From Peromyscus leucopus (taxonomy: Eukaryota; Chordata; Mammalia; Rodentia; Cricetidae), in the NCBI RefSeq assembly GCF_004664715.2, contig NC_051073.1, positions 61,179,379 through 61,243,378 on the forward strand: a stretch of 64,000 nt of DNA, written 5' to 3'. Under the pieces are notes generated by a model. It saw only the letters and a program-made list of their open reading frames with translations. It ran no database searches and was not told the DNA's origin. The position numbers and the translations under genes were made by a program. This document shows, one piece after another, positions 47,750 to 60,300 of this stretch. The first letter of the stretch is position 1. Every line of letters starts with the position of its first letter.

Positions 47750-47902
47750 CGTATCTCGGGGATGTTTGGAGCATCACTGTTATTCTGCTGTTGCTTACTG
47801 TAGAGCATTAGACAAGACAATGTTTCATATCTCAGGGATGTTTGCAATATCACTGTTTTTCTACTGTTGCCTACTGTAGAGCATTTAGACAAGACAATGA
47901 AA
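47750..47902. repeat. 76-bp tandem duplication
   Basis: Unit 1 (47750-47825) and unit 2 (47826-47902) share 'gggatgttt', 'atcactgtt', 'actgtagagcatt' and 'agacaagacaatg' in the same order. They differ at about eight bases and one indel. No third copy. Confidence 0.9.
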
Positions 47903-48457
47903 TGTAGCAGATACAAAAGCTACTATAATCCCAACTGCCCAGAGAAACCTTGTTTGCTAACTTGAGATATTTCTTTTGTTCTTTAGGTTCTTCATTTGCT
48001 TTTGATTTATTGACTTAAGATGAAAAACAAATTGTGGACTGGCAGTTAGACTTTTTGTGAACAAAATCATTTTTCCCCCTTAATTTAAATGTAACACACA
48101 CTAGTACACATATATTCATTGTACAAAGTAAGACAGTCATGGGCTAAATAATGTTTGTATGAGGGTAGGAATGCAGAAGACTCCTCGGTTGTGTGAAAGG
48201 GTAAATATATCGATATTTATTGTCATAAAAATATTTATATAGAACTAATACACAGGGCATATGATCTCTTCCCCTATAATGTTTTGATAAATCTAACAGA
48301 TAGTTGTGCCGGGTTGCACATATAAATATGTTTACATAAATACATGGCTCTCTTTTATATAACAAAAAAAGCACCATGCTATGTCTGATGTTTTGCAAAT
48401 TGTTCTTATCACTTTATAGTCATGGACAGCTTTCCATGTCAGTACATCCTCTGCTTT

Positions 48458-48618
48458 TTTTTTTTTTCCAGTTTTTTGAGACAGGGTTTCTCTTGTGTAG
48501 CTTGGAGCCTCTCCTGGAACTCACTCTGTAGCCCAGGCTGTCCTCGAACTCCCAGAGATCCACCTGCCTCTGCCTCCTGAGTGCTGGGATTAAAGGCATG
48601 TACCACCACTGCCCGGCA
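48458..48618 (-). mobile_element. B1 SINE (cricetid-type)
   Basis: Poly(T), then 'gagacagggtttctcttgtg', 'tagcttggagcctctcctgg' and the reversed head 'accaccactgcccggc'. Nearly intact and little diverged, so fairly young. Confidence 0.95.
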
Positions 48619-49149
48619 TTGCTTTGTTTTAAGAGCTATATTACATTTTGTTGTGTGTTATATTGTATTTACCATTCTCCTAAGGATAGACATTCATAAC
48701 CCAGATTTTCCATAGACTTGTGGCTTTTTTTTTTTTTCCCTTTTCTTTTCTGGGACGATATTTAGTTCAAACCATACTAAGAAGGGCCACTCATTTTTTT
48801 TTCTTTTTTTTTTTGATCCTTTTCAAAGGTGACTAGGAATACTGTGGGTTCTGGATATTTCTCCTGCTTTTATCCTCAGAAGAGAGGGGAACAACCTGTC
48901 CTTGTTGTCCAAAGATAACTTCCTGTGGTATGTTTAAGGATGCTTTGTTAGTGACAGAGGGCTGGTGGAAGCTCCCCCTGGCCTCTTTTACTGTGTGCAT
49001 TCAGTAAATTAAGAGCCAGGTTCTCAGTCAAAATTAGCCCCCCAAAGGCACATGTGTTTTGTGGGCTGCAGTGTATGTTAACTACAACTATCCGAGTATA
49101 CATGCAAATGTAATTGTCCACCCTTGGCAAGGATCACCCAGGGATGTGA

Positions 49150-49330
49150 TTCAGGAGACCCTGGTCTCCACTCCTTCCCACCACTGAATAGCTCTGTGAG
49201 CTGGCCAAGCCAGTTCATATTCCTGTTTTTACAGATGGGACCCCTCTTTCCTCATCTGAAAAGAGAGGCCAACGTACTTCCCTGCTCTACCTCATAGGAA
49301 TAGTATGAGATAAAGTTAGGTGGTAGAAGA
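49150..49330 (+). mobile_element. MIR element
   Basis: 'gaatagctctgtgagctggc' followed by 'tttcctcatctgaaaagaga' and 'ctcataggaatagtatgaga' follows MIR order through core and 3' region. Confidence 0.6.
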
Positions 49331-50293
49331 AAAACACTTTGGAAAAACAAAATTGCTGACTCCCTAAGAAGGGATTTTGTCAGCTCTTCTCTGGGGTCTC
49401 CTTTGGTTTTGAGTGTGGGTTGAAAGCTGAGCTAGGGGACTTGGGTAAGAGTGACAGCTTGTTCTACATTCAAGGACTGCATTTTTTCATGTCTGGTAGG
49501 AAATTGGCAGCAGTGGAGATGGAGGGAAATGTTTCGTGATGTGTTCTGTTTGCTTTAGCAAGAAATGCTCATAGGAGAGAATGGCTGGTCTGCCTGCTGC
49601 AAGCGGCTGAGACTTTCTTTCTGCTGGGTAGCAGTGTGGCTTAGTTACATACTTCTTATTACTCAGATAGGCAAAGAAAATGTAGCTCTTAGTATTTCCT
49701 AAAATGGAGCTAATTCATATGTTTGTACCCATTTTTTGTTTGCTTTATAATAGTATTTTATAATAATCTTTTCTCAGCTAGTCTGTTCTAAATTAATGCT
49801 TCCTGGAGATTTAACTATTCAATTGCATGGATCCCCACCTCCAACATGTTTATCACTTCTCTTTAGAACAGGGCCTGGGTACAAAGAGGTGCTCATGCAG
49901 CTGGTCGTTGTGGGGGCAGGAGAAAGATGGAGCCACAGCATGCTTGTTGGTTTCCCCTGCTCTCTGTATGGAGCCGATCTGATCTGGTCTCTGGTACGGG
50001 TGTCGGCAATGGCATGGCCAAAGTGTTGCTGTTTGTAGTATTATGCTGATTGATGGCTGGTGCGAAAATTGAAGTCCTTACTCTTTGCCCATGGAGTCCA
50101 AGTCCTGGTACATCACAGCCACTGAGACCAGACCCCAGACCTTCCTCTGGTCTCTGGTTCTCAGAGCACTACCACTAAGAAACAGAGATCTGTGGATGTC
50201 CCAGTTGCTTGGGTGCCAGCTGTGAGGAGATACAAGGAAAACAGAAACCCTGCTCTGGAGGTCTGAAGCGGGTTGTTTGGTTCTTCTTTGGAG

Positions 50294-50295
<2 letters not shown>

Positions 50296-50342
<47 letters not shown>
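50296..50342. repeat. (GT)n microsatellite
   Basis: About 23 perfect GT units in the intron. Confidence 0.95.
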
Positions 50343-50343
<1 letters not shown>

Positions 50344-51476
50344 AATCCTTGAGTTGTTAGATCCTGCTATACCTACTGGATTATTTCTAGAGCTGCCTTC
50401 CCTCAGATTTGACTAGAGTTGAGATGGTACTGTTAGTAACAGGAGCCAAGACCCTACTCTCTGCTTTGGATTGAAGCGTCCCCACACCCTCCAAATGCTT
50501 GAGGAAGGCTTCCATGTCTTCCTCATGGCAGCAGACCCCTCTGAGTTGCGTCCTTAGTACTCCTCAGTTCTGGTTCAAAGTAATCTCACGGCTAGGTCCA
50601 CCCAGGCTGGCTCTTGATATGTTCATGGGAGCTTAGTTATTCAAGCCGCGTACTAAAAAAATCCTATGCCGGGTATCAACAGCTGAGCATTGACATTTTC
50701 TCTTTGCCTGCTGCTATAACTATCCTGAACTTCCCTGAGGCGAATAAACGTTTCTGGTAGAGCAAGGGGGAGGTTAAATGTACGTAAGGACATGCAAAAG
50801 AGGAAAATATGTAACACTTTAAAAAGTATTACCCAAATTAGACATGGCTTGGGAAACCAAGGCTTGAGAAATTATGCTTCTGACTTCCAGATTGCATTGC
50901 TGTAGGGCCCCTTCATACATATATGTATGTATGAGATTATGTGCATGTAAACATGCAAGGGGGTGGCGGGATTGGTTCTTCCAGCAGGCATGTGATGAGC
51001 ACTTGGTATGTAGTGTGTGATGTGGAACAGAGAGGTACAGCACAGTGTTCAGGGAGCTCTTGGTCTCAGGGAGGATGGAGTAGTGATGAGCTCCACACTG
51101 AGCTGTCTCACAGAGGCCTGCATTCCGAGAAGCTGATGTTTGGGTCTTAGAAGTCTGACTGATGGTTGAGGTAGGAGCCTGTGCTGGGGTCTAGTTCCCC
51201 TGGACCTCGCCAGGATCTGATTTCTGAGTCATTTCAGCCTTCTAAAATAACCAGACCCAGTTGGCTTTTTTGCTTTCAAATGATGTTCATTCCTTCAACA
51301 TCAGGCCAAAGTGGTTGTGAACATCATTTTTATAGGAAGGCTACAGTAAATATTAATAAGATCAATTTTAGTAACAGATTCTTTGGTGGAGCTGTTTGCT
51401 CACTGTGGTTTTAAACTAAAATCGTTTTTTTTTTTTTTTTTTTTTACCTATTTTAACACAGAAACCTTTGTGTTTT

Positions 51477-51504
51477 TTTTTTTTTCCTGAGACAGGGTTT
51501 CTCT
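51477..51504 (-). mobile_element. Extremely short B1 stub with 16-bp target duplication
   Basis: A 28-bp insert made of T9 and 'cctgagacagggtttctct', the last bases of a B1. It sits between two perfect copies of gaaacctttgtgtttt (51461-51476 and 51505-51520). The duplication shows a genuine L1-driven insertion that stopped after about 20 bases of reverse transcription. Confidence 0.9.
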
Positions 51505-51565
51505 GAAACCTTTGTGTTTTATGTACTGCTCTCATTCCAGGGCTCTGGAGTTCAAGTGCTAGAAG

Positions 51566-51568
<3 letters not shown>

Positions 51569-51605
<37 letters not shown>
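51569..51605. repeat. (ATT)n microsatellite
   Basis: About 12 perfect ATT units; on the minus strand it gives a run of isoleucines only. Confidence 0.95.
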
Positions 51606-51705
51606 TGAGGAAAATTGCAACTCTGCCCCCTGTGAAGGATGCAGGAACTGGGGGACTGGTGAACTAGGCCAGGCCAGGTAAATCTAGGTTGAAAATAAAG
51701 CAACC

Positions 51706-51820
51706 ACGCTAGGCGTGGCAGTACAGGATTGTAAGCCCAACAACTTGGGAGGTGGAGGCAGGAAGGGGCAAGTTTAAGCCAGCCTGGGCCCATAGAACGA
51801 GACCCTGCCTCACAGGCATC
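51706..51820 (+). mobile_element. Old B1-type SINE
   Basis: 'gctaggcgtggcagtacagg' then 'caacttgggaggtggaggc' and 'gccagcctgggcccatag'. Diverged. Confidence 0.75.
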
Positions 51821-53027
51821 AGTAAGTGGTGGTGTTGGATGGTTGAGAGCTGTGGGCTGGGTATCAGGAGACTGGTGTTGCTATTGTTCAGTTGGGAAAG
51901 TCACTTTCTGTTTCTGAGGCCAGTGTCGGAGTTGAGCACACTGGATGCGTTTCCTATCCACAGCCGTTCCCAGCAGAATGGATAGCAGGTAGGGAATGGG
52001 GATGCCAGGGATAGGAGCTGGATGGCAGGTGGGATTAGGATCTTTCTGCCCTTCCGTTCATTTTGCCCATCAGAAGCTTTTTGTCTTTAGCTCAAGACTG
52101 CTTGGTCATGTCCTGTGAGGCCCAAGCTCATGATGTGACTTAGCATCCTTGCTTGGTGAACAGGAGCACTGATCCGTTTTGGGGGAATCATTTTGATGGT
52201 CTCATACCATTTTGGCCCTACGAGTGTTTTGAAAGCGGAGCCAAGTTTCTGGGACTGCTGGGCCTGTGCTGAAAAGCCTGCATCTCCTCAGCCTGTTTCT
52301 TTGGATGCCAAATCTGCAATTAGGAACATGTCAAGCTCTCTAGATAATGTCTTCATTAGGGACGGCTTCTGTCACTTCTCCCAAGGTATGAGAAGGATTG
52401 ACTTACTGATCCTCTTATAACTCATATCCTTGAACTTTTCCTGGAGTCAGAAAGTGAAGGTGGTAAAGGCAATAAAAACATCCATCTTTCCCTAGGGCAT
52501 GTATACACCCAGCTCAGCTCTATCCTCTCAAAAAGAGGGTAATGAAGCTACCATCTTGGCTTCCTTTCAGCGGAACTTCATCTCCTTACCCCACAGTCTC
52601 CGGACCTTCTGGAAACTCACATTTTGGTAGAGGGCAACGAATGATACTTTTAAGCTCATATCATCCAGGGATTATCATGGGGCTGTATTTGTGGTTGCCT
52701 GTGATATGACGGGAGTGGTGAGGCCCTGTTGGGACATTTGTGGGATGGCCATAGAGTAGGACACATTTGAATGACATTGTCCACAGTGACAAGTGGGGGG
52801 AGTGTCTAGGGTGGGAGGGGGTTCCGAGCAGAGGGCAAGATGTGGGCAGAACCAGGGAGAGTCAGAGGATTGCAGGATGAGAGGATGTGGAGGGTTCTGG
52901 GATTTTCTGTTCTCCGGATTTTGATTTTGTATTCCAGGATTTGGATTTTATCTTCTGAGCAGTGGGAAACTATAAAATAAGTATTAAAATGATACAATAA
53001 AATCGCAACTTAAGCCTATTTAGGATT

Positions 53028-53171
53028 TTTTGTTTGTTTTGGTTTTGGTTTTCGAGACAGGGTTTCTCTTGTGTAGCTTTGGAGCCTGTCCTGGAACTCA
53101 CTCTGTAGCTCAGACTGGCCTCGAACTCACAGAGATCCGCCTGCCTCTGCCTCCCGAGTGCTGGGATTAAG
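53028..53171 (-). mobile_element. B1 SINE, head truncated
   Basis: 'gagacagggtttctcttgtg', 'tagctttggagcctgtcctg' and 'ctcccgagtgctgggattaa'. It stops before the normal head, after 'ggattaa'. Cricetid-type left arm. Confidence 0.9.
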
Positions 53172-55939
53172 ATGTATTATGTAGCAAGGGGCAAAATTAG
53201 AGACAGGAATTCAAGTGAGGAGCCTACTAAAATGTAGTTGATGAGGCAAGCTCGGCTGTGGCGAGAGTCTTCAGGGTTTAATGTTAGTGGATACAGACTT
53301 GAGGGGGAGGTGAAAGCTGCAGGTAATTCACAAGGGTTGTGTCGGTTGTGGTAAAGGGCATGTGCTTCCTCCAAGCCTGGCAACCCCAGGAATCACCCAG
53401 GAGGTGGGAGTGTTTCTCAGGCCTGCGTAGCCTTTGGGATTTGACATTGCTTTCTTTTTCAAACTTGAAACGTTTTGAATAGAAAACATAAAAACTAGAG
53501 CTAAGTGTGACTGATAGTTGAACAGTAACATACTTTGACAAGCCCTTTCCGGGACCATGGCAAGTCTGCATGTGCGTGTATGAGCTGCTTGTGTGCATGC
53601 CTGTGATGCTGTTCATGCTTTGAGGGTGCAAACGTGTCTGCTCCTCTTTTATTGTATACTGGGTTCTTGACACAGGATCATTTTTCAGCATTAACATTCC
53701 CATCACCTCCCAGAAGCAGTCCTTTTAGGATCCATTTCTGCTTGGCTCAGTGTACGCAAACATTCCAGTGGGATTGATTGCTCGTGTCAAATTAATTTTT
53801 TCCCTTCCCGGGGAGAGCGTCTGCCATGTGCAAACTGGGGAAATCCCCAGGCTTCTTGCCTAATACAAAGCTCAGACAGAGGTCAAGTCAGTCTTGGGAC
53901 TAGATACCCTCTGGGTATCTATACTTGGATACGTATGCTCACCTTCCCAGCATGCTTTGTGATTGTTTCCAAGCAATAGGCAAAACAGGGCTGGCAGAGA
54001 TGGCTCCATACAAGAGGCGTGGGTCTTTTCTAGCATCAGTTGTCACGCTGCTTTCTTCTCTATGTCCATTTTCCCATTACTGCTTTATTGAGAAGTTGCA
54101 GAAGCCTTTGGAGGTAAAAGGAGCCATGCTTCCCTGCCCTAACGGTTGCACAGACTTTACAGAGCTCTGGGGGATGTTCCTCCTCCATCTCAGCCCTGAT
54201 ACTTAACCTGTAAGCTTGGCGTGTCCTCAGAGTAGACCCCAACCTTTGTCTGATGCCCTAGCTCAATTGTCTCCAGTTAGCCAGCCTTACTATGCTATGC
54301 CAAATCCAGACAGCAGCCTGGGGACCTCCTGACTGTCTTCCCCACAGATGAACTAACTCCCCAGCCAACTCCTCTGTTTACAGTAGGTGTCTAGGCTCTA
54401 CTGTCCTCTGCTGGACTAAGTCACTTGGCACAAGGAGCTTGTGAGATGAGATGATGTAGAGAGAAGACTCTCTCCTGGAGAATAGCTATGCACTGTTTTC
54501 CTGGAGTCCTGATTAACATCTATTAATCTTAACCCCAAATTTGTGTATCTTGATGATCACTAATTTCAGCCAAAATTTCTCTAGGAGTGAGTGAATTTAT
54601 AACCTCGCTCAGTGCAACTCTTTAATTCACACAGATTATAACAAATACTTTATTTTCAGTTAACCATTAACCCTAGGGCCTTAGGGACTTGAGGAAGAAA
54701 CCTTGTGAAATCCTCATTATCAACAGTAAAATGCTAAACTTCCATGGTGTCTGGCTCAACAGTTGCTTTGTTCGAGAGGGTGGATTCCATTTGCCAAAAA
54801 CATTTCCATAAATTGATAACAGAAGTGACTTTGAGCATGTCCTGACTGATTCTGTAATGCATCACTTCTAGCATCAGGCTTGTTATGCAGTTTAATTCTT
54901 TGCAATTCTCATAGAGTCTGATTGCGATGTCTGGCTTTTGAGCCAGGGTAACTGGGCTGCTGGGGGTGCAGGGTTCCTAAGCGGTTTCCTAACTGTCAGT
55001 GATTATTTCCTCTTCCCGTCTCCCGATGCCACAAAATACATCTCTTGACTCCAAAAGGAGGTCATCTAATTTCTTCTCTCTACCCTGGCCCAGTTTAAAA
55101 TCTTTGACAGTCCTCCAGTTCCCTCTACTTTTCATCTGACATATTTTCAGACCACCATAATTACTCCACTTAGCATGATTCTAGGCGCCGAGTAAACATG
55201 TTTGTTATTTTCCTAGCAGTTTTTGTTGTTTTTGTTGTTCCTGTGAGGAAGACCAAGGCAGCTCCCCAGATGAGGTTCCCTCTGACAGAGTCATCATGTG
55301 CTGTCTTAGGTTTCTCTGAGCTGCAGGACTTGGAGTTCACAGGCTACCACAGAGGCCCCATGGCCAGATCCAGCCCTGCATTTCTTCAGTGGTCTCTTTA
55401 GGATGACGTCCATCTCTGGTGGGAATGTTCTTCCCCGATCTCTCCCACTCTTGTGAGGATGGTTCTATACTCAGGTATACACTTTATTCATTCTGCCAGG
55501 GACCCTCAGAACTGAGGCATTGTTCTCTGGTGCCTCCCCTTTCCAGGCTGTTGGATTTAATTTGGTCTTTGCATATAAGAGCTTCAATGACGAGGTCCCA
55601 CAAATTCCTGGAGAGCCTTTGTGAAGGTTGAGAACAAGGGAGACAATTTCTCTCTTTGAGCACCAGTACTTTTAGCTCAGTGTTTTCCACGTTTCCTCTC
55701 AGGGATGTCTGATTCTCTCACCATTCTCTTGCTCTATGGCTCATATGTATGATATAGTTGGGGTGTCTTTCTAAAATAGAGAAATCCTTTCTGAGAGGAA
55801 GAAGGAATCCTCCAAAATAAGACCAGTGAAAAGTCTACCCTGCCTAGGATGCCTATAAGAACCTCTCAGGTCATCTTACTGGGCAGTCTGTGTCTTCAAC
55901 ATGGTATAAAGAAAAGGGGCGTGTCCCTAGGACGGAGCC

Positions 55940-56080
55940 AAGGAGCCCTGGGTGGTACTCAGTGTGTGCCAGACCTCGTGGGATTCTGAGCAGGTCATTG
56001 CGCCTCCCTGGGCCTGACCTTTTTCACTTCCGAGTGAACATGCAGAACTGGAGGGCGGCTAAGGTTCCTTCAGTTGAAGT
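55940..56080 (+). mobile_element. Possible MIR fragment
   Basis: 'ctgagcaggtcattgcgcct' then 'ccctgggcctgacctttttc' resembles the MIR core. Weak. Confidence 0.35.
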
Positions 56081-58275
56081 CTATGGAGGGTCCCTGACAA
56101 TCTACTTTAGGGGAAGCCTCCTCTGTTTATCATCTCAACCCCGAGAAAGTGCCGGGCCTGTGGAGACTGTCTTATGCCTGAAGACCCTGTTCTCAGACAT
56201 GACAGGGAAATTCACAGTGAACTTCAACCAGCTGGTACCGGTCCCTAGCCATTAGAAACCTGGGAATAACAGTTTCCCCGGGTTGTGTTGGCAGCCTCTG
56301 AACGTGCTGGCTGTGCGGGGAGTTTCCAAACCTGTTGCACCACCCTTAGTCTACTTTTATAGGACCCACCAAATATTTATGAGCTTCCCAAGAAAGAACA
56401 GTCAACAACTTTGGGGTAGCCACAATCTCTATGTAACAACTGCTCTTAAATCTGATTTACTTCCTCTCCTGCTCTTAATTTTTTTTTTTTTTTTAAACCA
56501 GGAGAAAAGCTCTTCTTTGAATCATCTCAGAAGCTCTGGGTTCTTGAAATGGCACTTCTTTTTGTCATGAATTACCCATCTGGCTCTGCCAGCTCCCTCC
56601 CCTTCCTCCTAGAGGGAGTTTTGACTTCCATTCATTTATTCCTTATCACATTTGGCGTGGCGAAGGGCTAATAGTGCAGGTGTCTGCTCTGCAGACTTCC
56701 GTTTCTCGTGGACACATAGCCTGCTGTATCTCTTGAGGCTTCCCCGACTCTGCCACTCAGGTGCAAGACCAATGTCCTGGAGCTGGTCAGAGTGAGGAAG
56801 TGAGATTGGGGAAAAGAGGCAAGGAGTTCCTTGAATAACAGCAGGGGTCAGGGACTGGGCAGGTAGATGACAGGAAGGTGAAATGATTCATGGCCAGTGT
56901 AGGAAATGTAGTAAGATGTCTATTCAGCACCCAGGGCACTTACAGAGAAGCTGAAGGAACAGAGAGAGAGGAACACTGAGTTCCACCCCTCGGCGACTGG
57001 TGGTTGCCTTGATCAAGCCCTACCCTCTACATGTGCAGATGTCCATCCCAAACTGGGAGCTGGCAGTGATCAGTGGAGCCCATGGAGAGCACCTGGGCAG
57101 GTGTAATCCTTGGTGGCATCAGCTGCTGTCCCCATACTTAGCTCTGTAGCAAGTCCTCCCAAGGGACCTCTCTGCTCCTGCTGCTTGTGGACCTTTGGTT
57201 TTCTCTATTCAGTGAAGCTGCAAATGTCTAGACTGATTCTCTAAGCTAACATTTCGCTTTGAAAGTTCAAAGTATCTGATTACATTAAGGCATTGAGAAG
57301 CTGGGTGTCTAAATGTTCCACAGAGCATTATCCTTTACCTGAGACTTTTGTGTGTGTGTGTGTAATCCCCCCATCTGGGTATGATAACACAGCAACCTGC
57401 ATACTGTCTCTTGGAAGATGCCACATCTCTGTCCTCAGTCCTTGGGGTCATTTCACTCATTTTGATTAGTGGGTCAAATGCTCTTGGGGCCACAGATTAA
57501 ACAGTTTTCAAATGGAAGAGGTCTGTTTGCCTTTGTGCTTTTATTCTGTAACCAAGGGAGGCCCTTACTGTTTTCTGACCCAAACCCTCCACCAATTAAA
57601 TTTTTATTTCCTTCCCAAGCCTTCTGAAGTTGTAGCCATATATCTCCTTATGGTACCAGGGAACACCAGCCTTGTCTGTGGCTTGGCTCGGCACCACAGA
57701 TTTCATAGCTTTGACCTGCAATTGGATTTCCCTAAGAATTTCTTACTGGCATTGATTTAGCCCAATTAAATCAGTGAGCTCTCCTCTGGTGTCCATCTTA
57801 GCGTCCTTCACATTAACAAGTCCTTCAGCCTTTTCCAAATTGGACTATCCATCCTCTGAAGATGAAAGCACCAGAATGTATCATGGTTTTCCCCACTCAG
57901 GGACCCAAGTTTAAACACCTGCAGTTTCTAAGTGGCTCCTTTAAGTATGAAGTGAGATGGATCACTCTATGGTGACCCTCACTTTGTGTCTGGGGAGAGT
58001 CCAGCTTTGGTTCTCTTGCATATGTGTTTCCTGTAGTCTTCCTTGCTTTTCCTTTCCGAAAACTTCCAGTATTTATACAAAGGGAATTATGTAGTGCGGA
58101 GGGTCTCCAACTTTCACTTTCTCGGTCCCTTCACTTCTTAGTAATTTTCCCATGTCCACTCTTAGGCCCAACAAGATGTTAGTCCTGTTAGGCTGTTAGG
58201 TCTAAACAGTGAATTAAGTACTTACATCTTCACAATCTAGTAACCGTTTGAAAAATGAAAGTACATTCATGGACA

Positions 58276-58590
58276 GAAAAAGCATTTTCTTCCTCTTAGG
58301 TAATTTTTGATAAATGAAAGTTGTATATGTTCATGGTTCTGTGTCTTGAGATATGTATACGTTGTGGGATGACCAAACTGAGATAATTGATACACCTGTT
58401 TACCTACATGCATATTTCCAAGTGTACAATACATTGTTATTAACTGTGGTCCCCGTGTTGTACAATGAATCTCTTGAATTGATTCTTCCTGGCCCACGGG
58501 AGGTTAGTCTCCTTTAACCAGTATCTCGCAGTCCTGAAAGAAGAGTGTTGCATTTCATCTTTAACTAACCACAGCTACTTCCTAATGAGA
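58276..58590 (-). mobile_element. Old mammalian L1 3'-end fragment
   Basis: 'gagatatgtatacgttgtgg', 'tccaagtgtacaatacattg' and 'gttgtacaatgaatctcttg' match the 3'UTR of old eutherian L1 in the same orientation as the 25.65-33.35 kb element. Confidence 0.6.
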
Positions 58591-58889
58591 TGTGTGTGTG
58601 CCTGCTGGGCACTGCACAACTTTTCAGAAGCTGGGATCAGATTGGATTTTTCTCCTCTCATTTCCTGCTCTGCGATGACTTTTGTGCTGTGCTTGCTTTT
58701 TCCTGTCGTAACTGTCCAGATCCCATTTTCAAAATATGATGTCATCGAAAAGCACGGAGTATGAGTTTAATGTAAAACTGAAAACTAGCTTGTGCTGGTA
58801 GCTCATGCGATGCCTGAAAGGCACCAAGCACTTGGTGTGCTGCCCTCAAAAATGTAAACATCCACGGTGACTGAGCAAACCCAGTCCCT

Positions 58890-59105
58890 TGGCCACACTC
58901 ATGCCTTCTGGAATATTCAGAGCTAGCTTACATCGAATGTCACATGCAGCATGCCTTATTTGCAGTAACTCATTTAACTCTTTCAGTAATCCCATTTTGC
59001 AGACAAGAAGACTGAGGTTAAGTGAAATACTCCAGACCCTATGGCATTTAAGTGTCAGAAACAAATTTCGAACTCAGGCAGTGTGGCAGCAGAGCGCACC
59101 TGAGT
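58890..59105 (-). mobile_element. MIR element (minus strand)
   Basis: 'cccattttgcagacaagaag' then 'actgaggttaagtgaaatac' and 'tcgaactcaggcagtgtggc' is the reverse complement of the MIR core and head. Confidence 0.7.
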
Positions 59106-59670
59106 GCATAGAGTCCGCACAGCGTGGTGCCAGAGCACATGCTGGCTCTTGGTGCCATCCAGCTTTTGGTCCTAATGAGGGCACTAGTGCGCATTTGTTT
59201 GCTAGTTTCCAATAATGCTTTCGTTTGCTTCTGCCAGTATTTCTAAACAAGGACCTTTACTTTGAATTTCAAAGTTTTCTTCAATGTGAAACAATCCAGT
59301 TTTCCAGATATGATTTTAAGAATAGTACACACTTACAACTTTTCAAATTCTAATTTTAACCAAATCATTACCCTTTCCATATGAATGTTTGAGTCGCGAC
59401 CACCCAGTTTTGTTGCCTATGCGTATCTTACTGATCCAGCCTTCTCTACCTCTGCTGGCCTTCCACAGGTGATTGTGGCCTGAGCTTGGAGGCAGCATCG
59501 GGAAGTCTACTGATTCCACATGGTAAATGTGCCTGAGGATACCCAGGCAAGACTGGTTTCTGCAGCACAAGTGCTCATTTCAAAGAAATAGGCCGTTTGT
59601 TTAATACCTGATGAGTTGCTGTTCTCTGACCTACTGAGACTTCTACTCAGCGGGTGAGTGGTGGACCAGG

Positions 59671-59785
59671 AACATGGGCATCACCTGGGAGCTTGTTAGG
59701 ACTGCAGAATCCCAGCCACACACCTTCCTCCCGAAACAGAGTCTGCATATTCAAAAGGGCCTCAGGCGAGGATTTATTTGCATAT
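59671..59785 (+). mobile_element. MER5-like hAT fragment
   Basis: 'gggcatcacctgggagcttg' followed by 'ttaggactgcagaatccc' and 'acagagtctgcatattc' matches the MER5A-type pattern. Confidence 0.6.
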
Positions 59786-60144
59786 TAAAAAACTGTTGGG
59801 AACACATGTGCATGCGTACATGCACGTGTTCTGCGCATTTACTTCCATGGGCAAAGGGCATCCTTGGCCTACCTGGGTTAAGCATTCTGCCTTGCATTTA
59901 TGTGGTCCTCAGCAGGCAGCTAAACTCCTTTGAGTTTTAGTCTGTCTCCTCGTAGATGAAGAAGTTTAGGTGATTTCTGCGGTCTCCACCAGCTCTTCAG
60001 TTTTAGTAAAAACCCCTAAGCAGCGTAGCTTTGTAACGGTTTATTGTTTCTATTTAAAGTTGCCTCTGGGCATTTACATATTTTTAACTGTCTGTTCACC
60101 TACACTCAACTGCTAAAAATCCATTTCTCCAGAATGTGACTTAA

Positions 60145-60300
60145 AACTGCTTGCATCAAAATCACTTAGGGACATGGTTAAAAGTGCAGGATCCTGAGCT
60201 CCAGACTTCCTGAATTAGAGTCTCTCGGGGTGGGTCCCAGAAATCTACATCTTTAACCTCTGTCTGAGGGTAGATAGAACACTCTGATTCTCCTGTTACT
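60145..60300 (+). mobile_element. MER5-like hAT fragment
   Basis: 'tgcatcaaaatcacttaggg', 'acatggttaaaagtgcagga' and 'agagtctctcggggtgggtc' match the MER5A-type pattern better than the copy at 59671. Confidence 0.65.
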
